A stretch of 64,000 nucleotides of DNA from Leptospira ognonensis (GTDB lineage: Bacteria; Spirochaetota; Leptospiria; Leptospirales; Leptospiraceae), in contig NZ_RQGD01000022.1 in assembly GCF_004770745.1 (NCBI RefSeq), positions 1 to 64,000 on the forward strand. Direction: 5' to 3'. The notes below the pieces were generated by a model. That model worked only from the letters and a program-made list of their open reading frames with translations. It was not told the DNA's origin and searched no databases. Position numbers and translations under genes: made by a program. Below are positions 17,641-27,565 of this stretch, piece after piece; the first letter of the stretch is position 1, and each line of letters opens with the position of its first letter.

Positions 17641-19683
17641 ATGTTAAAATTTCTTGACCATCTAACGATCCAAAAACGACTTTTATTGCTTCCTGCTCCC
17701 CTTTTGATTCCGATCTTTTTTTTACTCTATTTACTGATTGCTGAGCAAAACAAAGCGATCGAATTTGCAAACCAAGAAATATTGGGCATCACCTCTCTTA
17801 AGCCCATCTACGACTCCATTCAAAACGGAAATCGCATTTATGAAAATGGAACAGAAGCACTTTCTAAGTTAAAAACTGACATCGAAAAAAATTCACAACT
17901 CATCTTGCAATCAAAACTTGTAAATGAAAATGATATTGAATTTATCCACTGGTACCAGGTGGCAAAGGCTGACCAGTTATCAAATGATGAAATTTTAAAC
18001 TTCCTCCAAGCTGCCAAAACGCTTTCCTTAAAAATTGGAGATAACTCAAATTTGATTTTAGATCCAGACGTAGATACTTACTATCTTATGGATGTAACAT
18101 TATTTCGCACGCCGGAGATTTGGCAGACGATCGCCAATCTAAATTCGATCCTTCTCGATGAGTATTCTGCCTCAAAAATCAAAAACCCTAAGTTTACAGA
18201 AGCTAGCAAAGCGAAATCATTAATAGCAATTGAAAGATTGAAACACATCGATGAGGAGATCCATTATGCATTTAAAAAAAGCAGCGATGCAAATCCCAGC
18301 ATCTCTGCAGATCTCGAAAAAGCTAAAAATAAATTTCACAATGATCTTTTGGTTTATATGGAAGGAGTTAAAAATTTGTTGTTATCCGATCTGGATAAAC
18401 CAAAGGATGTGAATCCAAGTCTTACATTGATCACCAGTGGTATTTCTCTCGGAGAGGCAGTTCAATCGACGGCAGTTGCCAACTTGCAGGCATTAATTGA
18501 AATCAGAATCCAAAAATTCTCAAAAGCAAAATATATCTCCTTAGTTTTCGTCCTGATTTTACTTTTTGTTTCTATGGTATTGGCACTCTATGTCATCAAA
18601 AGCATCAACCTCCCTCTAAAAAAAGTCCTCGAAAAAGTAGAGGAACTTTCTAGTGGGGAAGCTGATTTGTCAAAAAAATTACCAGTGATTGGTTCAAATG
18701 AGATCGCCAGTCTTTCTACATCCATCAACAGATTCTTACAAAAATTAAACGCGATAGTCATTGAGTTAAAAAAATCGGCAAAACAATCTGATAAAGCATC
18801 AGTTAGCATCAATCATGAAGCGCTATCCGTTTCGGAGTCTGCGACAGAGCTCGCTGCCACCTCAGAGGAGTCGGCTGCCTCCCTTGAGGAATTGACTACA
18901 AGTTTCGAACTTATGTTCGAATCGATCAGCAGTGAAACAAAAAATATTTTTAAGATCGTTTCAGAAATGAAAATCATCGAAAGCTCTCACAGCAAAATGA
19001 ATTCGTTACTACAGGATTTAGATGCCCAGGCTCTTTCCTCCTTTGGCCTTGCGCAACAGGGAAATGAATCTGTAGGGGCCACACACACTGCCATGGGAGA
19101 GATTCGCAATGTAACAAGTAACATTGCGGGCATTGTCGATCTGATCAATGATATATCAGAGCAAACAAACCTACTTGCATTAAACGCAAGTATCGAAGCG
19201 GCAAGAGCGGGAGATGCGGGAAGAGGCTTTGCAGTCGTTGCCGAGGAGATATCAAAACTTGCAGACAAAACGAAAGACTCTGTTAAAAATATTAAGAAGC
19301 TCGTAGACCAAAGTAATTCCGTTGTCATCAATGGGGCACACCATGTGGAAGAAACCGTATCAGTTCTTAGTCAAATCGTAGGCCAATCAGGCGAAGTAAA
19401 AAATTATGTTTTAATGCTTTCGGAAGAAATGACAAGCCAATCACGTAGTATGTCAGATATAAATATAGAACTTTCCGGACTAAAAGATATGGCAGAGATG
19501 ATAGAGTTTTCAAGTCGTGAACAGAAAAAAGCATCGGAAGATATGATGGTATCTATCAATAGCCTGTCAGGTGGAGCGCAATCCTTAGCGATCAACGCGG
19601 AAGATTTGAAAGAGCTAAGCGAGCAGATGAATCTCGTCTCGCAATCGATCAATACGATTGCGGACGGTTTCGTCACAGATTAA
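17641..19683 (+). CDS. methyl-accepting chemotaxis protein
   Basis: A 680-residue transmembrane chemoreceptor. TM1 spans about residues 12-34, a helical periplasmic sensor runs from 40 to 285, and TM2 lies at about 297-318. A HAMP domain follows at 319-375 and a long signalling coiled coil to the end. The hairpin tip [20 protein letters not shown] (about residue 505) is the universal CheA/CheW contact. The sensor has no Cache-domain motifs and looks like a four-helix type. I choose ATG at 17641 because GGAG stands nine bases before it; an ATG at 17626 has no such site. The ligand is unknown. Confidence 0.92.
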   Translation: MLKFLDHLTIQKRLLLLPAPLLIPIFFLLYLLIAEQNKAIEFANQEILGITSLKPIYDSIQNGNRIYENGTEALSKLKTDIEKNSQLILQSKLVNENDIEFIHWYQVAKADQLSNDEILNFLQAAKTLSLKIGDNSNLILDPDVDTYYLMDVTLFRTPEIWQTIANLNSILLDEYSASKIKNPKFTEASKAKSLIAIERLKHIDEEIHYAFKKSSDANPSISADLEKAKNKFHNDLLVYMEGVKNLLLSDLDKPKDVNPSLTLITSGISLGEAVQSTAVANLQALIEIRIQKFSKAKYISLVFVLILLFVSMVLALYVIKSINLPLKKVLEKVEELSSGEADLSKKLPVIGSNEIASLSTSINRFLQKLNAIVIELKKSAKQSDKASVSINHEALSVSESATELAATSEESAASLEELTTSFELMFESISSETKNIFKIVSEMKIIESSHSKMNSLLQDLDAQALSSFGLAQQGNESVGATHTAMGEIRNVTSNIAGIVDLINDISEQTNLLALNASIEAARAGDAGRGFAVVAEEISKLADKTKDSVKNIKKLVDQSNSVVINGAHHVEETVSVLSQIVGQSGEVKNYVLMLSEEMTSQSRSMSDINIELSGLKDMAEMIEFSSREQKKASEDMMVSINSLSGGAQSLAINAEDLKELSEQMNLVSQSINTIADGFVTD

Positions 19684-19692
19684 GTTTTATAT

Positions 19693-22452
19693 CTATCTTT
19701 TCCTTCTGCTAGTTTTACGTTCAGAGCCGCCACCAGAGCTGATTGAGGTTGAAACTTGGGGTTTGTTTTGGTTTTTCTTTACCTCGTTTCCAAACATATC
19801 AACCTCGGCACGCGTCTCTTCGCCGATTTTCTTATATTCGCGAGGAGTCGTCTCATTCACTGACTTCTTATCAGAATCGGATACTTCGATGCGGAGTAAA
19901 AAAGAGATCACTTCTAACTTTAGATTTTCAACCAATTGGTCAAAAAGTTTAAATCCTTGCAGCTTATATTCAACAAGTGGATTTTTCTCGCCATAACCAA
20001 CTGTCCATATACCTTCCTTTAGGTGGTCCATCGCATATAAATGGTCTTTCCATCTATGGTCCAAAATGTCCAAGAAAACATTTCGCTCGATGGATTTCCA
20101 AATGTCAGCCCCAATGCTTTCCACCTTTTCCTGGTAGCCAGAGCGAATTGCCTTCGAGACATCATCAAATAGTTTAAGTTGTGGATTGGATTCCTTTTTA
20201 TACGAATCGATTGGAAATTCAGCTTCGATGCCTAAGGAACGAAGCCATTCGATTAAGTTATCAATCATCCAACTGCTTGTGTTATTGCCTTCACAGTGGA
20301 GAATGATTTGATTCTCTGCCACTTCTTCAATGAATTCCAAGATCTTATCGGACATAGAGTCTTTTTCAAGTAATTCATTGCGAATGCCGTAGATAAAAAT
20401 TCTTTGTCGATTCATAACATCATCATATTCTAATAGATGCTTTCTAATATCAAAGTTATGGCCTTCGACTCGTTTTTGAGCACGTGCAATGGCATTTGAT
20501 ACCATGCTATGTTCAAGTTCTTGGCCTTCTGGCATCTTCAATGTATCCATGATCCGTGCAATTCGATCAGATCCGAAGATTCGCATCAAATCATCTTGAA
20601 GAGAAAGGTAAAACCTTGAGGAGCCCGGATCGCCCTGTCTTCCCGAACGTCCACGCAATTGGTTATCAATCCTTCTGGATTCATGCCTTTCTGAACCGAT
20701 AATGTGCAGTCCACCGGCCTCAATGACCAAATCATGATCCTTCTTCCATTTCTTAGCAGACTCAAGAATCTCCGCACATATTTTACGTACTTCCGAATTC
20801 GAGATGTTTGTTAGAGATGATTCCGCTTCATCAAACTTTTGTTTAATGAGTAATTCTCTAAAAAGGTAAATTGGGTCCATATCAGACTTTGCATGAATGT
20901 TTAGTTTGGCTGCTTTCTCATCCAAAAGTTCTAAATCTTCTTTGTATTTAGCGGCTCCACCCAGAACGATATCAGTACCACGACCTGCCATATTTGTCGC
21001 GATGGTAATGGCTCCTGGTTTTCCCGCATTAGCTACAATTTCTGATTCTCGCTCGTGCTGTTTCGCATTTAAAACATTATGCGGAAGACCGTTTGCTGTT
21101 AATAATTTAGATAGGACTTCGGATTTTTCGATTGAAATGGTTCCGACAAGTATCGGCTGTTTTTTCGCCGATCGCTCCTTGATGTCTTTAATGACGGCAT
21201 CAAATTTTTCTCTCTCCGTTTTATAGACTCTATCAGCATTATCTTCCCGTTTTACTTTCACATTCGAAGGTATGACGACTACATCCAAATTATAAATTTT
21301 CTTAAATTCTTCGGCTTCTGTATCCGCCGTTCCCGTCATACCTGCTAATTTTTTATAGATACGGAAGTAGTTTTGAAACGTGATGGATGCCAAAGTTTGA
21401 GATTCGCGTGCAATCGTTACTCCTTCCTTTGCCTCCAAGGCCTGATGCAATCCATCAGAATACCTTCTACCTTTCATTAGGCGACCAGTAAATTCATCAA
21501 CAATGATCACTTCTCCGCTTTGTACAACGTAATCTTTGTCTTTATAGAAAAGTTTATGGGCCTTTAGTGCTTGGCTCACATGGTGAACGAGTTCAATATT
21601 GTCAGCATTATATAAATTATCTACACCGAGTAACTTTTCGACATGATGAACACCATCCTCAGAAAGAATGACATTTTTAGCCTTTTCGTCTACCTCATAG
21701 TCTTCACTCTCAATCAGTTTCGGTATGATTTTATCGACCTTAAGATACTTATCTGTCGATTCTTCTGCGGGACCAGAGATGATGAGTGGAGTTCTCGCCT
21801 CATCTACAAGAATAGAGTCGACCTCATCAACAATGGCAAAGTTATGCGATCTTTGAACTTTATGTTCCGCGTAAGAAACCATATTATCGCGAAGGTAATC
21901 AAATCCGAATTCGTTGTTTGTTCCATAGGTTATATCGGATGCATACGCTTCTTTACGTTCCTCGTGATCCATGTCATGTTGAATCACACCAACGGAGACC
22001 TTTAAAAAATCGTAAATCGGTTTCATCCAATTCGCATCGCGTTTTGCTAAATAATCATTTACCGTAACGACGTGAACACCTTCTCCAGAAAGAGAATTCA
22101 AGTAAATGGGCAGGGTTGAAGTAAGCGTTTTTCCCTCCCCCGTTTTCATTTCGGAAATATTCCCCCAATGTAGGGCGATACCACCCATCATCTGTACATC
22201 AAAATGGCGCATACCTAAGGTGCGATATGCGACTTCTCGAACCGTAGCAAATGCTTCTGGTAAAATATCATCAAGCGATTCACCTTTTGCGAACCTTTCT
22301 TTAAATCGAGAGGTTTGAAGAGAAAGATCTTCATCCGTCAAATTCCGAATCTTCGATTCAAATGAATTGATAGTTGTAACAATCGGAGAAAGTTTTTTTA
22401 GATCTCTCTCATATTTACTGCCGAATAATAAGGTTAAAAATTTTTGAAACAT
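19693..22452 (-). CDS. secA: preprotein translocase ATPase SecA
   Basis: A 919-residue SecA. Motifs in order are [11 protein letters not shown] (Walker A), the [20 protein letters not shown] block (Walker B), [13 protein letters not shown], the GTDIVLGG helicase motif and [20 protein letters not shown]. SecA drives secretory proteins through SecYEG by ATP hydrolysis. The reading frame extends 75 codons upstream to 22677, but those residues are basic and unrelated, whereas [21 protein letters not shown] at 22452 is the normal SecA start. That start is 10 bp after the stop of the amidotransferase-like gene. The usual C-terminal zinc-binding CxC...CH tail is missing; the protein ends in a Gly/Ser/Lys/Arg-rich tail. 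Confidence 0.97.
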   Translation of the reverse strand: MFQKFLTLLFGSKYERDLKKLSPIVTTINSFESKIRNLTDEDLSLQTSRFKERFAKGESLDDILPEAFATVREVAYRTLGMRHFDVQMMGGIALHWGNISEMKTGEGKTLTSTLPIYLNSLSGEGVHVVTVNDYLAKRDANWMKPIYDFLKVSVGVIQHDMDHEERKEAYASDITYGTNNEFGFDYLRDNMVSYAEHKVQRSHNFAIVDEVDSILVDEARTPLIISGPAEESTDKYLKVDKIIPKLIESEDYEVDEKAKNVILSEDGVHHVEKLLGVDNLYNADNIELVHHVSQALKAHKLFYKDKDYVVQSGEVIIVDEFTGRLMKGRRYSDGLHQALEAKEGVTIARESQTLASITFQNYFRIYKKLAGMTGTADTEAEEFKKIYNLDVVVIPSNVKVKREDNADRVYKTEREKFDAVIKDIKERSAKKQPILVGTISIEKSEVLSKLLTANGLPHNVLNAKQHERESEIVANAGKPGAITIATNMAGRGTDIVLGGAAKYKEDLELLDEKAAKLNIHAKSDMDPIYLFRELLIKQKFDEAESSLTNISNSEVRKICAEILESAKKWKKDHDLVIEAGGLHIIGSERHESRRIDNQLRGRSGRQGDPGSSRFYLSLQDDLMRIFGSDRIARIMDTLKMPEGQELEHSMVSNAIARAQKRVEGHNFDIRKHLLEYDDVMNRQRIFIYGIRNELLEKDSMSDKILEFIEEVAENQIILHCEGNNTSSWMIDNLIEWLRSLGIEAEFPIDSYKKESNPQLKLFDDVSKAIRSGYQEKVESIGADIWKSIERNVFLDILDHRWKDHLYAMDHLKEGIWTVGYGEKNPLVEYKLQGFKLFDQLVENLKLEVISFLLRIEVSDSDKKSVNETTPREYKKIGEETRAEVDMFGNEVKKNQNKPQVSTSISSGGGSERKTSRRKR

Positions 22453-22462
22453 TTGTTTTCCA

Positions 22463-23152
22463 TTAAGTATATAAAATATTGCGAAAAATGATACGTGCCG
22501 ATGTTTCCATTTCCTTTTGCTTTTCCGCGAGATTTTTAAAATCTCCGTTACCTTGAGCAATGAAATCTTTGTGAACATTCTTCCAAACTTCGAGCATCGG
22601 CAGTGTTGGTTCAATATGAGCTTGGAAGGCAAAAACTTTATTTTCCACAGCAAACATTTGGTTTTTATACAAATCACTTTCTAAGAGGTGTGTGGCACCT
22701 TTGGGAATTGAAAAAGTATCCTCGTGAAGATGGAAAGCTTGGATTTCTGGCTGATTGATACCTTTAAAAATCGGATGTGTTACATCACGTATTTTCATCG
22801 GAGAGAAACCAACTTCTGGGCCTTTATCTCCAACGAAAACCTCGGCACCTAATGCCTTCGCGATGATCTGAGATCCAAGACAAATACCGATTAACTTTCG
22901 CCCATGGTTAGCCATCATATTCTTAACAAGCATGTAATAAGGCTGAAAAAAGGAATCTAAATCAGGATCTGTAACAGACTGTGGTCCACCTAACAACACA
23001 ATAAGATTGAAATTCAAATGAGCTTCTGGCAATAGTTGGACTCTAAGATCATAGGCATTATGGAAACTAACTCTGTATCCATTTTCACGCAGAACGGATT
23101 CAATAATTCCGGGCCCCTCGCAATCTTTAAATCTAACACATAATGCTCTCAT
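22463..23152 (-). CDS. class I glutamine amidotransferase-like protein
   Basis: A 229-residue stand-alone GATase1 domain. The nucleophile elbow GICLGSQ gives Cys at about residue 92, and [10 protein letters not shown] gives the catalytic His at about 176 followed by Glu, so the triad looks intact. Proteins of this build are often annotated 'GMP synthase-like glutamine amidotransferase', but no synthetase domain is nearby. It would release ammonia from glutamine, or hydrolyse a gamma-glutamyl compound. The ATG overlaps the stop of the TlpA-like lipoprotein gene (ATGA), and secA follows 10 bp later. Confidence 0.82.
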   Translation of the reverse strand: MRALCVRFKDCEGPGIIESVLRENGYRVSFHNAYDLRVQLLPEAHLNFNLIVLLGGPQSVTDPDLDSFFQPYYMLVKNMMANHGRKLIGICLGSQIIAKALGAEVFVGDKGPEVGFSPMKIRDVTHPIFKGINQPEIQAFHLHEDTFSIPKGATHLLESDLYKNQMFAVENKVFAFQAHIEPTLPMLEVWKNVHKDFIAQGNGDFKNLAEKQKEMETSARIIFRNILYT

Positions 23153-23739
23153 AAGGAATTCATTCCAAATTCATGCCGAAAGAAATTAACTTTCGGATCC
23201 TTTTTAAGGTTCTCTATATTGGACTCTTCTGAAAGTGCTCCAATAAAGTTATAGTAGAGACGAAGTGGTTTCGTTTCAAAAAGGAGAGTCTCTGGAGTAC
23301 CTGTCACAAGAAAGTCTTCTTTGACTTCAAAAGGCGGCTTCATAAATAATACCGGCAGATTGATTTTGCGTTCCTTGACTTCCTTTTCCATGCGGGTCTT
23401 TCCTTTTTCATAGGCTTCGGTCCAAGAGGCGGTCCTTGGTATATCTACGATCTGGTAGGGATCGACGACCAAAAAGAGTGCTCGATTCGGATATTTTGTT
23501 TGGATTTCGGAAAAAAGGTAGTTCAAAGCAGGGATTTCTTTCCAGCAGGGTACGCAATCGGGCGAATAGACATTCAAAGCCAGGAGCTCCTTGTCGGTTG
23601 TCCCTAGGAAAATGGCATTTCCTTCCATGTCTACGGCTTGCCAGTCGGTTTCCCCGAAATAAGAGGATTTCGACGGAGCACAGTTTCCGAACAAAAGGAG
23701 GAGGATAAGGCAAAAGGCGGGGAAGATTGTATGTCCCAT
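23149..23739 (-). CDS. TlpA/ResA-like thioredoxin-fold lipoprotein
   Basis: A 196-residue protein with a lipoprotein signal (LLLLFGNC, Cys20) and a thioredoxin-like domain. The segment LALNVYSPDCVPCWKEIPALNYLF supplies a CxxC redox pair (Cys-Val-Pro-Cys). The cis-Pro region is probably LVTGTPETLLF. Family members reduce or form disulfides in periplasmic proteins, and this one would be tethered to a membrane. It is the first gene of a minus-strand unit with the amidotransferase-like gene and secA. Confidence 0.8.
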   Translation of the reverse strand: MGHTIFPAFCLILLLLFGNCAPSKSSYFGETDWQAVDMEGNAIFLGTTDKELLALNVYSPDCVPCWKEIPALNYLFSEIQTKYPNRALFLVVDPYQIVDIPRTASWTEAYEKGKTRMEKEVKERKINLPVLFMKPPFEVKEDFLVTGTPETLLFETKPLRLYYNFIGALSEESNIENLKKDPKVNFFRHEFGMNSL

Positions 23740-23871
23740 TGGGTTTCTTTGATCCCATCCTTCTCTACGGAACGCGTATGTAAAGCCCGTTTTAGAACTT
23801 TACCTTGACAGGAGAGGTGATTCTCCCAAACTGGCGTAACATTCCATTCCTATCTCTGGGGAATCCATATA

Positions 23872-24345
23872 ATGAGCCAATCGCACAAAGAAGACTTCGA
23901 CATCGTATCCTTAATTGAACTCTGCCGTGAAAAAAAATACGAGACCTGTGTCGCTGGATTCGGAGCGATCGACAAGATTGATAAACTTACGCTTCCAAAG
24001 AAGCTTAAAAATCGAAAGCTTACCGTACAAGCACTTTATGCACTTACAAATGATTTAATTCAGTGGAAATATCTCTCCAAAGAAGAAAGAGAAAAGATCC
24101 AAGAAGAAAAAGATAAAATTTCAGGCGTCTCCTCTACTCAAGGTTCTTCCTTTGCGCCACATGCGGAAGAAGACATTGATGAAGATTTTATTCCCGAAGA
24201 AGAAGCACGTAAACCTGAGTCTCTCGACGAAGACGGATTCGAAGACGAGTTTGGTGATGAAGCCGAAGAGGAAGAAGAAGAAGAGGAAGATGATTTTGAT
24301 GATGATGAAGAGGATGCGGAAGCAGATGACGAGGAAGAGGACTAA
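23872..24345 (+). CDS. acidic-tailed protein, candidate RNA polymerase omega subunit
   Basis: A 157-residue protein in two parts. Residues 1-90 are compact and helical, with the pattern FDIVSLIELCREKKYETCV...LTVQALYALTNDLIQW. This fits the layout of omega (RpoZ): a first helix, 'YE...A', then a helix beginning with a conserved 'T-x-A-L' and ending near an Ile-x-x. Residues 95-157 are almost entirely Glu and Asp. Omega assists assembly of the beta' subunit, and an acidic tail of this size is unusual. The call is inference; it may be a hypothetical acidic protein. TTGACA stands 62 bp before the ATG, but no -10 at normal spacing was found. Confidence 0.55.
   Translation: MSQSHKEDFDIVSLIELCREKKYETCVAGFGAIDKIDKLTLPKKLKNRKLTVQALYALTNDLIQWKYLSKEEREKIQEEKDKISGVSSTQGSSFAPHAEEDIDEDFIPEEEARKPESLDEDGFEDEFGDEAEEEEEEEEDDFDDDEEDAEADDEEED
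24256..24342 (+). repeat. low-complexity GAA/GAT-rich tract encoding a Glu/Asp run
   Basis: About 85 bases dominated by GAA, GAG, GAT and GAC codons encode the acidic tail of the preceding protein. Such simple tracts are prone to length change by slippage, and length could differ between strains. Confidence 0.6.
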
Positions 24346-24356
24346 GAGGTCTTTCC

Positions 24357-25772
24357 ATTCCCTTTGAACCGGTCTTCTCGGAAGGCCAGCTTTCTAATTT
24401 TTTCAATCCACTCACTCACACCTATTTGCATTCGCGATTTGACCCTTTCAAAGAAGGGTCTCGCTTTGTAGAAACACTCCCTAAATCAAAAAATTCGATC
24501 CTTTGCCTCCTAGGTCTTGGCGCTATGCATCATTTAGATCAGGCAATTCGGCAATACGGTGAGCACCTGCCGCCGCTCCTACTGTGGGAGCCAATCTCCG
24601 AAATTGAACAAAACGAAGCCTTTCAAATGAAACGCTCCCAAATTTTCGCAAAATTAAATCAGCATCATATACCTTATGTTTTGTTAAATTCAAACGATGA
24701 TCAAAACGAATGGGAAATAAGTCTCAAATCGTTTTTAAAAAAAACGAACTTAAATACTCTGGAATTGCGACCTTTCCCAGGTTATACGAGGGCATTTCCA
24801 GAGAAAATAGATTCCTTTGTGACGTTTCTAACTCAAATCACAAATGCCAGAACGGATATCAATACACAAACGATTGGTCACTTTTCACGTATCTGGACTC
24901 ATAATTATCAAAAAAATGATTCCTTGATAAAAGCGAGAAAAGCGGATACTTATCTTTTGAACTCCATCCAGATGGGTCAAAAATTGCCTGTATTTGTGGG
25001 CGCGAGTCCAGATTTGGAACAAGAAATTTCTTTTTTAAAACAACATAGATCTGAGCTCTTACTACTCTCTTCCGATACCTCTGTGCAGTACCTTTTATCG
25101 GAATCTCTCTTACCCGATGCCATTCTATCTTTCGATCCAGGAAGAGGTACATTATATCACTTTTTACCTTCCATTCCAAGTGGAATACCCATCATAACTT
25201 GGTTAGGTGGACTGTCCGAGATATTTTCCTTACCAAATCCTATCTATCTCGTAAACACGAACCATCCCGTCGATCAAATATTGGAACATAAGCTAAAGGA
25301 GCCCTGGCCGTCTCTTGCCAATCCTAGTTTAAATCTTGCTGGTATGGGGAAGGCATTGGCCACACTTGCAAAGTCAGCCAAATTTTTGTTATCTGGAGTC
25401 AGCTTTAAAGGGGACAGTGGAAAGGCACATTGTCGGGGAACAGGATATGAAAGGTTCCGCCTACCACAGGTAAAACGAGAACGTACTTGGGAACAATTAA
25501 ATACTACGAAGTTATACGCAAAAAATGAAGGGAAAAACAAACTAGCATGGGATCAATTATGGCAGCCATCCCCACCGATACAAATCGGACATTTAAAAGA
25601 TGCATTTATTGAAAAAGAAACTCGAGTTAGTACTTCAATCTCCGAAGCGAATAAAATATTTAGGGGCATTAAGGGATTTCCCGAACTAAATCAAAATGAC
25701 TGGGAAAGGGCTTTCCAAGAATTTCCTGAAGTCATTTCATCCAAGACCTTTATGAGGTGGTATCCTGGTTAA
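24357..25772 (+). CDS. Maf/DUF115-like protein, probable ATT start
   Basis: A protein of about 471 residues if it starts at ATT 24357. The core PVFVGASPDLEQEI (residues about 215-228), followed by LLLLSSDTSVQYLLSESLLPDAILSFDPG, matches the DUF115/MAF_flag10 family. That family includes flagellin-glycosylation accessory factors and 6-hydroxymethylpterin pyrophosphokinase-like enzymes. The first canonical start, TTG at 24426, falls inside the family motif YLHSRFDP. The frame is open for 23 more codons upstream with coding character and no ATG, GTG or TTG. The sequence TAAGAGGT at 24343-24350 stands six bases before ATT 24357. Likely role: glycosylation or pterin chemistry. Confidence 0.72.
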   Translation: MPFEPVFSEGQLSNFFNPLTHTYLHSRFDPFKEGSRFVETLPKSKNSILCLLGLGAMHHLDQAIRQYGEHLPPLLLWEPISEIEQNEAFQMKRSQIFAKLNQHHIPYVLLNSNDDQNEWEISLKSFLKKTNLNTLELRPFPGYTRAFPEKIDSFVTFLTQITNARTDINTQTIGHFSRIWTHNYQKNDSLIKARKADTYLLNSIQMGQKLPVFVGASPDLEQEISFLKQHRSELLLLSSDTSVQYLLSESLLPDAILSFDPGRGTLYHFLPSIPSGIPIITWLGGLSEIFSLPNPIYLVNTNHPVDQILEHKLKEPWPSLANPSLNLAGMGKALATLAKSAKFLLSGVSFKGDSGKAHCRGTGYERFRLPQVKRERTWEQLNTTKLYAKNEGKNKLAWDQLWQPSPPIQIGHLKDAFIEKETRVSTSISEANKIFRGIKGFPELNQNDWERAFQEFPEVISSKTFMRWYPG

Positions 25773-25960
25773 GCTCCAAATAATATAGGAATTTCACCTA
25801 AATTCCATTGTGCTTTCTCTTGGTTCGCTGGCTCCATTGGAAATTTTCGTGGAACTTTTCTTTTGTACTTTGTTTCTGTCATAGATTTAAGTATGTTTTC
25901 CAATCTTTGTTCCATCAATTGGTGAAGTTCTTCTCTTTCGTTTTCAAAATTTGTGATCAT
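25769..25960 (-). CDS. small hypothetical protein
   Basis: A 63-residue charged protein with an amphipathic helix at its N-terminus (EREELHQLMEQRLENILKSM). The ATG at 25960 has AGGGAG about seven bases upstream, a good site; a TTG two codons earlier falls in the spacing. The gene overlaps the end of the DUF115-like gene by 4 bp on the opposite strand and diverges from the HDOD gene. No family recognised. The ribosome binding site is the main reason to believe it. Confidence 0.5.
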   Translation of the reverse strand: MITNFENEREELHQLMEQRLENILKSMTETKYKRKVPRKFPMEPANQEKAQWNLGEIPILFGA

Positions 25961-26065
25961 GTTCAACTCCCTATAAAATCATCATAACAAAGTACTAGGA
26001 CAAATCTCAGGAAGGAGGTTAAAAAAAATAAAACAATTGCAGTTCCTCAAAAACTATTTACAAGA

Positions 26066-27565
26066 GTGTTTCAACAGGAAACTATAGTAACAGTGAATTT
26101 TCAGGAAATCATCGGTCAATTAGAGACCGCAAAAGAATCTAGAATCAATTACTACTTCGTCACCGAAGAACAAAACCAAGAGATTTATGCACTCCTCGTG
26201 CATGTCATGGGTTATATGGATAAGCTCTATTTGGTGGAAGTAGTTTTTACGGTTCTAAAAGAGCTTTTGATGAATGCCAATAAAGCCAATGCCAAACGCG
26301 ATTACTTTACTCGCGAAAATCTTGATATTCAAAATCCGAAAGATTACCAAAAAGGGATGTCCCTTTTCCAAGAAAACATCATTCAAAAGTGGAGTGAGCA
26401 ATTAGAACACTTAGATGGCGGAAGTTTTTATATTAGCCTTCTTATGAAAGTTGAAGCAAAAACGATTCATTTTGCTGTCGAAAATAATGCTCCGATAACA
26501 ACGGAAGAACTGGCACGCGTTAACAAGCGCATTGAAGTCGCTAAAAATTATAATGACCTGGCAGATGCCTTTGCCGATGTTTCTGACAGTACTGAATCTG
26601 CAGGACTTGGCCTAGTCCTCATCCAACTACTACTAAAAAATTCTGGCATCGGATCTGATAAATTCCGCATCCATACAAACGACAAACTAACGAGAGCAAC
26701 TTTAACGGTCCCGGAAGTGACGACACCTCTCGAGATAACTACAAATCTTAAGACCAAAATTCTAAACGAAATAGATGGTTTGCCGCCGCTTCCTCATTCC
26801 CTCACGAAGATCATTCAACTTTGTAACAACCCAGATTCTGATTTTAATATGATTGCAGGCGAAATTGAGAAAAATCCTGCTTTATCTGCTGACCTGCTCA
26901 AGTTGTCAAACTCAGCTTTTTTTGCCAATCGAAGTCAAGTTGGTTCTATCATCCAGGCGATCAAAGTTGTGGGTTTAAAAAACCTAAGAAACCTACTTTA
27001 TGTTTCTGGTGTTCGTAAGATTATGGACGGACAATACGGTAAGATGATGGACGTCTGGGAGCATTCAAATCGCTGCAGCTTCTATGCACGGTACCTCGCC
27101 GCAGAACACACTGTTACCAATAAAATCGTGGATATCATAGCCGTGAGTGCTTTGTTACACGATATTGGCAAGTTTCTACTTCTCTCTGTGGACAGATCCT
27201 TTTTCAAAAAAATTGAAACTTACCAAAGAGGATCGGATTCTGGAAACTCAACCCTTCTCGAAGAGATGGCGATTGGACTTAGCCATCCTCAATTAGGTGC
27301 ACTTCTCGCTGAAAAATGGGAATTTCCCGCAGACCTGCGTGTGGCGATCGAATACCACCACAAGCCATTCATGGCTCCTGCCGATCTTCGCGACTTAGTG
27401 GAGATGGTTTACATGGCAAATATGATGAGCGATTTTCAAGAATCTAAAAAGGGATTCTATGCTATAGACAAAAATTTACTCGCCAAGTATTCATTAGACG
27501 ACAAGGAAGTATTCACCAAAGCCGTAAAAAAAGTCGAGGCACTCTACAAAGCGACGAATGTCTGA
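26066..27565 (+). CDS. histidine-kinase-type ATPase fused to HDOD domain
   Basis: A 499-residue signalling protein. Residues 15-210 look like a GHKL ATPase with an N-box-like KELLMNANKANAK and a G-box-like SAGLGLVLIQLL, but no phospho-acceptor His domain. Residues about 235-440 form an HDOD domain, with LPPLPHSLTKIIQLCNNPDSDFNMIAGEIEKNPALSADLLKLSNSA (read in two blocks), VSALLHDIGKFLL and IEYHHKP. HDOD proteins in spirochaetes and other bacteria link second-messenger or two-component signals to gene control. The GTG at 26066 has no good ribosome binding site, although AAGGAGGT stands at 26012-26019, far upstream. The stop overlaps the ABC gene. Confidence 0.82.
   Translation: MFQQETIVTVNFQEIIGQLETAKESRINYYFVTEEQNQEIYALLVHVMGYMDKLYLVEVVFTVLKELLMNANKANAKRDYFTRENLDIQNPKDYQKGMSLFQENIIQKWSEQLEHLDGGSFYISLLMKVEAKTIHFAVENNAPITTEELARVNKRIEVAKNYNDLADAFADVSDSTESAGLGLVLIQLLLKNSGIGSDKFRIHTNDKLTRATLTVPEVTTPLEITTNLKTKILNEIDGLPPLPHSLTKIIQLCNNPDSDFNMIAGEIEKNPALSADLLKLSNSAFFANRSQVGSIIQAIKVVGLKNLRNLLYVSGVRKIMDGQYGKMMDVWEHSNRCSFYARYLAAEHTVTNKIVDIIAVSALLHDIGKFLLLSVDRSFFKKIETYQRGSDSGNSTLLEEMAIGLSHPQLGALLAEKWEFPADLRVAIEYHHKPFMAPADLRDLVEMVYMANMMSDFQESKKGFYAIDKNLLAKYSLDDKEVFTKAVKKVEALYKATNV

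Noticed and set aside
22453..22677. An N-terminal extension of SecA of 75 codons
   Set aside because: The residues are basic and unlike any SecA, and they overlap the preceding amidotransferase gene.
24152..24367. A basic open frame inside the acidic-tail tract
   Set aside because: It is the +1 frame of a GAA/GAT-rich tract, which always reads as Lys/Arg/Met-rich; the acidic frame has the upstream start and a plausible domain.
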